A stretch of DNA of 6,074 nucleotides from Candidatus Auribacterota bacterium (GTDB lineage Bacteria > Auribacterota > UBA6266), in assembly GCA_016933315.1 (NCBI GenBank), contig JAFGBE010000179.1, positions 1 through 6,074 on the forward strand. Reading direction: 5' to 3'. Below, one piece after another: positions 1-5,264 of this stretch. A program made the translations under genes and the position numbers. The notes beneath the pieces are model-generated. The model was not told the DNA's origin. It was given only the letters and a program-made list of their open reading frames with translations, and ran no database searches. The first letter of the stretch is position 1, and each line of letters starts with the position of its first letter.

Positions 1-259
1 AAAAAATGAAACAGAAGTTCAGAATAAAGCTGAGTTTTTATGTGAAACGGCTTTGAAACAAAAACCTGACGGCATCGATATATTGGGGCCTGCTCCCGCA
101 GCAATCCAAAAAACAAAATCCAATTTCAGGTGGCAGATATTGCTGAAAAGCCATAATATCCGGAAATTGCACGAAACGGCAAAGGAGTTATTAAACAAAT
201 CATCTTCGATAAAAGGAATAAAAATATCCGTCGATGTCGATCCGATGTCTTTATTATAA
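1..259 (+). CDS. priA: PriA primosomal protein N' (replication restart helicase), C-terminal end only
   Basis: The reading frame is open from base 2 to the TAA at 257-259 and gives the last 85 residues of a protein whose start lies left of the window. The stretch around LGPAPAAI, then FRWQILLK, and the ending VDVDPMSLL match the C-terminal domain of PriA, where family members carry a GPAPA segment, an RYRWQ-like strand and a final DVDP motif. PriA is a superfamily-2 DNA helicase that recognises stalled or collapsed replication forks and reloads the replisome. The helicase motifs and zinc-binding cysteines lie in the missing part and cannot be checked. A TTG at 53 could be taken as a start, but the homology continues upstream of it, so this is a truncated end and not a 68-residue gene. 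The gene ends two bases before the stop of the convergent TPR gene. Confidence 0.85.
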   Translation, partial: KNETEVQNKAEFLCETALKQKPDGIDILGPAPAAIQKTKSNFRWQILLKSHNIRKLHETAKELLNKSSSIKGIKISVDVDPMSLL

Positions 260-261
260 GA

Positions 262-1278
262 CTAATGCCGATGGTGACCGCAGTAGTAATCAAACCTGAA
301 ATAGCTGTTACCGCTCCTATAATAAAACCCAAGCCTGTTGGTCGCCCATGAATTTATATACCTGTAGCCGAAAGGCCTCCATGTATTATAGGATGGAAAT
401 GGGTAAGAATAATATGGTGTATATGCAACGGCATATTGATATTTTTCCGCTTCGATTTTTTCTTTTTCAAGTTTTAGCTTTTTTGCTTCCTTTTCTTCAT
501 CGGCATTCCGGTCTATTTGAGAATCGGCGGAGGCCCTCAAAGCTTTCTGTGTTTCTATAGGGATTTCTTTCGGTCCGGCTACTGTTTCACCCGTAGGGCT
601 CCAGCCTGGAGGAGGAGGAACTATTTCTCTACTGTCTTTCCTGAATTTTTTAGCCATGAGATAACATTCCCCGGCTTCATCTTTTCTTCCCATCATTTTA
701 TAGACTGCCGCTATCTGATTCAGCCCCCCGGCGCTCTGCGCATCCTCGGCAAGAAGCTTCGCTTCCACAAGATATCTCAGGGCCATGTCAACTTTCTTCA
801 TTTCCCACGCTACTTTAGCAATCTCGACAAGTCCGTAAAAATCCCGGGAGGATACCGCGATTTTACGTGAAGAATCCATGGCTTTTTCCCCTTCGGCGCC
901 GACTTTAAACTCCAACGGCATATTCAGCAGGGCAACACTTGCCGCCAAGCATCCCCTCCAATCGGAGTTGCCCTCAGCGATTGTAAAAGCTTTTTCGAAA
1001 TATTCAATGCTTTCATCGGGTTTATTACAGGCCAGAAGGCCGTAGCCTGACTCCACACATCCCTGCCATGATTTCAGTAAAACGGCTATCTTTCCTGCCG
1101 CAACAAACTTTTCTTCGGCGGAACCTGCCTGCCCCTTAGAAAGCATAAACAGACCGGTGGCATGCATGTTTTGCATGTTTTCTTCAGTATTCTCGGTATT
1201 TTCGGAAAACACATTACTGGAAAATGTCAAAACCAGGATAGCCATAAGCAAAGACGATTTTCTAAAAAAAGTTTTCAT
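262..1278 (-). CDS. Exported TPR-repeat protein with aromatic-rich C-terminal tail
   Basis: This 338-residue protein is not a family I can name. It begins with a typical Sec signal peptide: basic residues (K2, R6, K7), a hydrophobic core at about 9-19, and a probable cleavage after VFS at residue 25. An Asn/Glu/Thr-rich linker (26-38) leads into helical repeats from about 40 to 215. These look like tetratricopeptide repeats, for example SIEYFEKAFTIAE and the AAVYKMMGRKDEAGECY segment. A Pro-rich joint PPPPGW (221-226) follows, then a charged Lys/Glu helix (about 260-279), then a 59-residue tail (280-338) with 21 aromatic residues, 14 of them Tyr, ending in CGHHRH. The start is supported by AGGAG nine bases upstream. 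TPR proteins usually act as scaffolds, so a periplasmic or surface assembly role is possible but is inference. It is transcribed divergently from the RidA gene and ends against priA. Confidence 0.85.
   Translation of the reverse strand: MKTFFRKSSLLMAILVLTFSSNVFSENTENTEENMQNMHATGLFMLSKGQAGSAEEKFVAAGKIAVLLKSWQGCVESGYGLLACNKPDESIEYFEKAFTIAEGNSDWRGCLAASVALLNMPLEFKVGAEGEKAMDSSRKIAVSSRDFYGLVEIAKVAWEMKKVDMALRYLVEAKLLAEDAQSAGGLNQIAAVYKMMGRKDEAGECYLMAKKFRKDSREIVPPPPGWSPTGETVAGPKEIPIETQKALRASADSQIDRNADEEKEAKKLKLEKEKIEAEKYQYAVAYTPYYSYPFPSYNTWRPFGYRYINSWATNRLGFYYRSGNSYFRFDYYCGHHRH
1164..1204. repeat. Two adjacent 9-bp tandem duplications in the TPR gene
   Basis: On the plus strand gcatgtttt occurs twice in a row at 1164-1181. 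Shortly after, gtattctcg/gtattttcg occurs at 1187-1204, matching at 8 of 9 bases. Both lie in the part of the TPR gene just after the signal peptide and encode three-residue repeats (ENT-ENT and NMQNM). Because the unit is 9 bp, gain or loss of a copy would keep the reading frame. Confidence 0.6.
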
Positions 1279-1298
1279 TTTTCAGTTCTCCTGTTTAA

Positions 1299-1326
1299 AA
1301 TATATTGTTATCACATTAAAAAACAA
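1299..1326 (-). promoter_or_regulatory. Candidate sigma-70-type promoter for the exported TPR gene
   Basis: Reading leftward, TTGTTT (1326-1321) and TATATT (1304-1299) are separated by 16 bases. Each differs modestly from the TTGACA/TATAAT consensus. Transcription would begin near 1292, placing the AGGAG ribosome-binding site (1292-1288) at the very start of the mRNA and giving a leader of about 14 bases. The tight fit and AT-rich context make this only a candidate. Confidence 0.35.
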
Positions 1327-1328
1327 TA
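1303..1328. promoter_or_regulatory. 7-bp inverted repeat, possible operator in divergent intergenic region
   Basis: TATTGTT (1303-1309) and AACAATA (1322-1328) are perfect reverse complements separated by 12 bases, so their centres are 19 bases apart, nearly two helical turns. The element sits in the 74-bp gap between the minus-strand TPR gene and the plus-strand RidA gene. Its half-sites overlap the candidate -10 and -35 boxes of the leftward promoter. That is a suitable place for a dimeric repressor or activator. Chance occurrence in AT-rich DNA is a real alternative. Confidence 0.35.
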
Positions 1329-1352
1329 AGGACAAGCAAGAAGGAGTAACAT

Positions 1353-1727
1353 ATGAAACAGATTACCACAAATTCAGCTCCAAAGGCAATAGGGCCTTAT
1401 TCACAGGCAATATTGTCAAACAATTTCCTCTTTATTTCATGCCAGTTCCCGGTAGATCTGCTAAACGGCAACCTTATTGAAGGAAGCCCGTCTCTTCAGG
1501 CAGAAATCATCCTAAAGAACATAGGCGAAATACTTAAAGCAGCCGGTCTTACATACAAAAACATAGTCAAAACGGAAATTTTCCTTTCCAGGATGGATTA
1601 TTTTGCCGAAGTAAACAAGGCGTACAGCCCATTTTTCTCGGAACCTTATCCCGCCCGGACAACAATCGAAGCGGGGTCTCTGCCCAAAGGAGCCGATATA
1701 GGGATTGCGGCCATAGCCGCCCTTTAA
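1353..1727 (+). CDS. ridA: RidA/YjgF/UK114-family protein (reactive imine/enamine deaminase family) with altered active site
   Basis: At 124 residues this has the normal length of the family. It shows the N-terminal APKAIGPYSQA motif with Tyr16, an IVKTEIFL segment (71-78), the AEVNKAY helix (85-91) and PARTT (100-104), whose Arg102 corresponds to the carboxylate-binding Arg105 of E. coli RidA. Family members hydrolyse 2-aminoacrylate and related imines released by PLP enzymes, forming trimers in the cytosol. Two departures stand out against the E. coli protein as I recall it. The SGQ motif reads SCQ (Cys30), and the C-terminal IEIEAIA strand reads IGIAAIA, so the conserved Glu120 equivalent is Ala119 (codon GCG). 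Deaminase activity is therefore uncertain. The ATG is preceded by AAGGAG (1341-1346) at six bases' spacing. A downstream gene follows after 54 bp with its own candidate promoters. Confidence 0.9.
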   Translation: MKQITTNSAPKAIGPYSQAILSNNFLFISCQFPVDLLNGNLIEGSPSLQAEIILKNIGEILKAAGLTYKNIVKTEIFLSRMDYFAEVNKAYSPFFSEPYPARTTIEAGSLPKGADIGIAAIAAL

Positions 1728-1731
1728 TCAT

Positions 1732-1772
1732 TTGACACATTTAAAGCATACTGATAGCATTTGTGATATAAT
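1732..1772 (+). promoter_or_regulatory. Two overlapping candidate promoters for the TPR-PilZ gene
   Basis: TTGACA (1732-1737) lies 17 bases before TAGCAT (1755-1760), which is preceded by TG one base away (1752-1753), an extended -10 arrangement. A second extended -10, TGaTATAAT (1764-1772), has a perfect TATAAT but no good -35 at the right distance. The first would start transcription near 1767, giving a leader of about 15 bases. The second would start near 1779, leaving only two or three bases before the ATG at 1782. The TTGACA starts five bases after the RidA stop codon. Confidence 0.55.
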
Positions 1773-1781
1773 CAAGTAGCC

Positions 1782-3386
1782 ATGATAAACTGGTCTGAAA
1801 AGAAAAAACTGCATGGGCTGGAAAAATTAATTCAGGATAACGAGTTTTCCCTTGCCGAATCGGAATGCAATAAGCTCATCTCAGCTTTAAAGGAAAAAAG
1901 CTTTATCCCGCGCGGATTCATCTCAGAATTGTTTTTTTTCAGGTCAAAGATAGAGCTGTCAAAATGCAATTATGAATCGGCCTTCTCTTCTTTCCTGGAA
2001 GCCATCGGTTATGATTTTAATGTAGAAGAGAATATGCCTTTTCTTGACAAGTTAATCTCAAAAATATCTTCTTTGAACGAGATGCATGTCCAGTTGATAA
2101 AAAGCCTTATCCAGATGGGCAAAGATACTCCCCAGGTATTGAGTTTGCTTATAAAGCACATTGATTCTCACTGGTCTCCTTACCAGAAATATCGGTCGGC
2201 GGAATATAAGCTGTGGTGCGAAAGAGCTTTTAAAAAATTCGGGCTGAGAGACCGTTTTATCCTCGAGGAACTGGGAAGATGTTATATCGTATCCGAAGAA
2301 GACAAAATCGAAGTCTATGAAATATGCAGGGAATTAGGCTCTTCTTTTACAGATCTCCTCTATAGAGCCGGTATAGTTTGCATAAGGGTAAACCGGTATG
2401 ACATAGCTGAAAAGATACTTCTCTCAATCGTAAGGGAAGAAAAGGCAAAATATCTTTTAAAACCCCCTAAGATGGACTATCATTTCCCTGCATATGTCGC
2501 CCTCGGGGATATCTGCTGTTTTGTAAAAAAAGGAGAATTCATAAAGGACGGCATATTTTATTATCAGGAAGCTCTGAAACTAAACAAAAAATGCGCAAGC
2601 CTGTACAACAGGCTCGGCGACGTCTACAGGAAAATGGAAGGCTCGCAAAATCTCGAAGCCTCAAAAGATTTTTATTTGAAAGCGCTTGAAGTTGACAGCG
2701 GCAACACAAAGGCAAGATACTGGCTGGGGACAACTTTCTTTCTGAAAGGCGAATATGAAACAGCTTTCGGTTATTTTAATTCAATCTCCAATGAAAAACC
2801 CGATTTCCCTGATATAAACCGGAAAATCATAGAATGTTCGGAATTCATTGCGGAATCATATCTTAAAAAAGGAGAACGGGATAAGGCAAAAGCTATCTGC
2901 CAGGATTTACTCGAACAGGACAGCAACAATGTTAAAGCTCAGATGATATTAAAGGAAATTGAAACCATCTCCGTAGAGTCAATTGACGATAACCACTCCT
3001 CTCTTGGAATAACTGACATGAAGAGACACAGGAGAAAATACCCGCGGGCAAATACAAATCTTAATGCAACCACAAAAATCATAAGGGAGGAATCGGAATC
3101 TCTGATGCCTGAACGCATATCGTCCAAAGTCTCCAATATCAGCGCAAGCGGAGCCGTAATAGAAATCCCATTCCACAAAAAAGAAACCGTCCTGCTCGGA
3201 TCGATGACCGAAGTTGAATTATATTTACCCGGCAGCCGGGATCCCGTCCACATAAAAGGTCCTGTGGTGCGTTTTCTCACCTCATATTCGGGAATAAACG
3301 ACAGTGTGGGGTTCGCGGTAAATTTCACGGACATATCACAATTCTGCAAAGAAAAAATAATAGATTACGTAGAACAGCACCGGTAG
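1782..3386 (+). CDS. TPR-repeat protein with C-terminal PilZ (c-di-GMP-binding) domain
   Basis: The 534-residue product has no signal peptide or membrane segment, so it is probably cytosolic. Residues 1 to about 400 are helical and TPR-like. Weak repeats occur near 12-70 and clearer ones from about 237 to 400, including SLYNRLGDVYRKM, ARYWLGTTFFLKGEYETAFGYF and ESYLKKGERDKAKAICQDLL. Residues 413-534 form a PilZ domain with the RxxxR switch (R418-R422, after a basic RHR) and N452-x-S454-x-x-G457, the two motifs that hold cyclic di-GMP. The barrel strands end in GPVVR and VGFAVNFTDIS. The likely job is to pass a c-di-GMP signal to partners held by the TPR part. Targets such as motility or polysaccharide output are inference. 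No convincing Shine-Dalgarno precedes the ATG. It ends six bases from the convergent uracil-DNA glycosylase gene. Confidence 0.88.
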   Translation: MINWSEKKKLHGLEKLIQDNEFSLAESECNKLISALKEKSFIPRGFISELFFFRSKIELSKCNYESAFSSFLEAIGYDFNVEENMPFLDKLISKISSLNEMHVQLIKSLIQMGKDTPQVLSLLIKHIDSHWSPYQKYRSAEYKLWCERAFKKFGLRDRFILEELGRCYIVSEEDKIEVYEICRELGSSFTDLLYRAGIVCIRVNRYDIAEKILLSIVREEKAKYLLKPPKMDYHFPAYVALGDICCFVKKGEFIKDGIFYYQEALKLNKKCASLYNRLGDVYRKMEGSQNLEASKDFYLKALEVDSGNTKARYWLGTTFFLKGEYETAFGYFNSISNEKPDFPDINRKIIECSEFIAESYLKKGERDKAKAICQDLLEQDSNNVKAQMILKEIETISVESIDDNHSSLGITDMKRHRRKYPRANTNLNATTKIIREESESLMPERISSKVSNISASGAVIEIPFHKKETVLLGSMTEVELYLPGSRDPVHIKGPVVRFLTSYSGINDSVGFAVNFTDISQFCKEKIIDYVEQHR

Positions 3387-3392
3387 GCAAAA

Positions 3393-4145
3393 TCAGATTT
3401 CATCCAGTATCTTTTTAACATCTTCCCATACATACTCTCTGTTTTTTCTCGAATAATTCCTGAGAAGATAGGCCGGATGGAATGTCGGCATCAGTTTGAT
3501 TCCCCTGTAATCAAAAAACCTTCCTCTTATTTTAGTGATCCCCTCGCGTGTTTTCAGCAATGTCTGAGCGGCAAAGTTCCCCAGCGCGCAAATAACTTTA
3601 GGCTTTATAAATTCTATCTGTTTCAACAAGTATGGCTCACAACAAATAATCTCTTCGGGTAAAGGATTCCTGTTTTCAGGCGGACGGCATTTTAAAATAT
3701 TCGCTATAAAAACATCTTCTCTCCGCAGGCCCATTCCTTTAGTAATAATATCCGTCAATAACTGCCCCGCTCTTCCGACAAAAGGCCTCCCCCTCAGGTC
3801 TTCTTCAGAACCTGGCGCTTCTCCGATAAACATAAGGCCGGCTTCAGGGTTCCCCTCACCGAACACAGCATTTTTCCGCAGGTTCCCAAGGGAACACTTC
3901 CTGCATTTATCGACTGCCGATTTCAACGCATCCAGGTTGTCCGCCTCACTTATTTCGGAATCGGATACGCACGATTCAAACAAATCCGCCTTCCGTAAAA
4001 CACACTTTTGAACAGGAGGGGCCGGATTATTGCCTGAAGATGCGGCAGAATCCACAAAATTCATCCCCTCTTTTTTTCTCTCCCGCAAATAACCTATCGT
4101 GGAATCTACAAGTTTTATAAAATCATCTTTTGTATCATTATCCAA
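3393..4145 (-). CDS. Family-4 (Fe-S) uracil-DNA glycosylase
   Basis: This enzyme removes uracil from DNA, produced by cytosine deamination or dUMP misincorporation, and starts base-excision repair. The 250-residue protein carries the uracil-pocket motif GEAPG with ED (108-116), then GRPFVGRAG (119-127), KCRPPENR (152-159), the ALG segment (187-189) and the HPAYLLR motif (223-229). Cys81, Cys84, Cys153 and Cys169 sit where family-4 enzymes ligate a 4Fe-4S cluster. An N-terminal extension of about 80 residues before Cys81 is polar and of unknown role. Similar extended proteins are often labelled SPO1 DNA polymerase-related. The TTG start is chosen because GGAG lies seven bases upstream and no ATG occurs before codon 28. 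The start lies two bases after the aminotransferase stop, implying translational coupling within one operon. Confidence 0.92.
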   Translation of the reverse strand: MDNDTKDDFIKLVDSTIGYLRERKKEGMNFVDSAASSGNNPAPPVQKCVLRKADLFESCVSDSEISEADNLDALKSAVDKCRKCSLGNLRKNAVFGEGNPEAGLMFIGEAPGSEEDLRGRPFVGRAGQLLTDIITKGMGLRREDVFIANILKCRPPENRNPLPEEIICCEPYLLKQIEFIKPKVICALGNFAAQTLLKTREGITKIRGRFFDYRGIKLMPTFHPAYLLRNYSRKNREYVWEDVKKILDEI

Positions 4146-4147
4146 AA

Positions 4148-5254
4148 TTATGCTCCGTAAAAATTGCGCACCGTATCCGCGATTTTATTTATTAAGTCTT
4201 TAGTCAAAAATGGGTGGACCGGTATGGAAAGCACCTCTTCTGAAGCTTTTTCCGACTCGGGAAAATCGCCTTTCCTGTAGCCAAGCCCTTTATAACAATT
4301 CTGCATGTGCAACGGCAGGGGATAATAGATGCCGTATCCTATTCCTTCCTTCTCAAGGGCTTTAACAAGACCGGGCCTGTTCTCCACCCGCAGGGTGTAT
4401 TGATTATACACATGGTAAAAATATTTTTTATCCACAGGAATTTGTACGTTTTTAATTCCGCGGAACAGGCTATTGTACAATGAGGCATTCTTCCTCCTCT
4501 TTTCCGTCCACTTATCCAGATACTTTATTTCCGCAAGAAGGATCGCCGCCTGTATGGTATCAAGACGGCTGTTTATGCCAATATAGTCATGAAAATACCT
4601 GTCTTTAGCTCCATGCACTCTGAGGGATTTTGCTTTTTCATATACATCAGAATCGTTTGTTACCAGCATTCCCCCGTCACCGAAACCGCCGAGATTTTTC
4701 GTGGGAAAGAAGCTAAAACAACCCGTATCTCCAACCGAACCTGCGATCTTGTTCTTATATTTCGCGCCTATGGATTGGCATGCGTCTTCAACAATAAAAA
4801 GATTATACCTCTTCTTCAGGTCCATAAGCGGGTCCATATCGACCATCTGCCCGAAAAGATGCACGGGTAAAATTCCCTTTGTCCTGTTGGTTACTTTCAT
4901 TTCAACAAGCTCAGGATTCAAATTAAAAGTCCCGGGGTCTATGTCTACAAAAACAGGTATTGCGCCAAGCCTTGAAATTGAACCCGCTGTAGCAAAAAAA
5001 GTAAATGGAGTTGTTATAATTTCATCTCCGGGCTCAATCCCCAGTGACATAAGCGACAATAGTATGGCATCCGTTCCCGATGCGCATCCGACAGCGTATT
5101 CTGACCTGCAGTATTCGGCAATTTTCTTCTCTATTTCGCATACTTCAGGGCCTAGAATGAACTTAGTGTCGGCAATGACTTTTGATACAGCCGAATCAAT
5201 TTCAGGCTTAATCTCGTTATACAGCTTACCCAAGTCAATAATAGGAATATTCAT
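4148..5254 (-). CDS. DegT/DnrJ/EryC1/StrS-family PLP sugar aminotransferase (WbpE-like)
   Basis: The 368-residue protein has the usual length of this fold-type I family, which transfers an amino group, normally from glutamate, onto a keto group of a nucleotide-activated sugar. Visible landmarks are ILGPEV (33-38), ASGTDAI (58-64) for phosphate binding, TTPFTFFAT (81-89), PVHLFGQ (130-136), EDACQS (156-161) with Asp157 facing the PLP ring nitrogen, and FFPTKNLGGFGDGG (182-195), whose Lys186 should form the internal aldimine. GINSRLDTIQAAIL and the HPF segment near the end also fit. Overall it resembles WbpE, which aminates UDP-3-keto-GlcNAc uronate, but the substrate cannot be fixed from sequence alone. 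AGGCGGGA lies just upstream of the ATG and overlaps the stop of the epimerase gene, eight bases away. Confidence 0.92.
   Translation of the reverse strand: MNIPIIDLGKLYNEIKPEIDSAVSKVIADTKFILGPEVCEIEKKIAEYCRSEYAVGCASGTDAILLSLMSLGIEPGDEIITTPFTFFATAGSISRLGAIPVFVDIDPGTFNLNPELVEMKVTNRTKGILPVHLFGQMVDMDPLMDLKKRYNLFIVEDACQSIGAKYKNKIAGSVGDTGCFSFFPTKNLGGFGDGGMLVTNDSDVYEKAKSLRVHGAKDRYFHDYIGINSRLDTIQAAILLAEIKYLDKWTEKRRKNASLYNSLFRGIKNVQIPVDKKYFYHVYNQYTLRVENRPGLVKALEKEGIGYGIYYPLPLHMQNCYKGLGYRKGDFPESEKASEEVLSIPVHPFLTKDLINKIADTVRNFYGA
4153..4156 (-). promoter_or_regulatory. Ribosome-binding site fixing the TTG start of the glycosylase gene
   Basis: GGAG (4156-4153 on the minus strand) is followed by seven bases and then TTG (4145-4143). 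It lies in the last two sense codons of the aminotransferase gene (gga gca taa), so ribosomes ending there are positioned to restart on the glycosylase frame. Confidence 0.65.
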
Positions 5255-5256
5255 CG

Positions 5257-5264
5257 TCCCGCCT
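5257..5264 (-). promoter_or_regulatory. Ribosome-binding site of the aminotransferase gene overlapping the epimerase stop
   Basis: AGGCGGGA (5264-5257, minus strand) precedes the ATG at 5254 by two bases from its end. Its first two bases are the last two of the epimerase TAG stop (5265-5263). The match to the Shine-Dalgarno consensus is imperfect. The overlap suggests coupled translation. Confidence 0.5.

Noticed and set aside
53..259. A 68-residue gene starting at TTG 53
   Set aside because: The frame is open to the left edge and the translated sequence is the C-terminus of PriA, so the TTG is an internal Leu codon.
247..262. Bidirectional terminator at the priA/TPR junction
   Set aside because: The inverted repeat has a 5-bp stem with a 6-base AT-only loop and no U tract on either strand.
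600..612. Palindrome CTCCAGCCTGGAG inside the TPR gene
   Set aside because: It lies in the codons for the Pro-rich joint and has a one-base loop. Codon content explains it without a regulatory role.
1707..1727. Hairpin gcggc-cata-gccgc at the end of the RidA gene as a terminator
   Set aside because: The stem is only 5 bp, lies inside coding sequence and is followed by CCTTTAATCA, not a clear U tract.
2525..2535. A7 followed by GGAG inside the TPR-PilZ gene as a frameshift site or internal start
   Set aside because: No start codon in a long alternative frame lies at suitable spacing, and the main frame continues with clear TPR and PilZ homology.
2939..3349. 136-residue minus-strand frame opposite the PilZ domain
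   Set aside because: It is the antisense shadow of the PilZ coding region, with no family resemblance and no ribosome-binding site noted.
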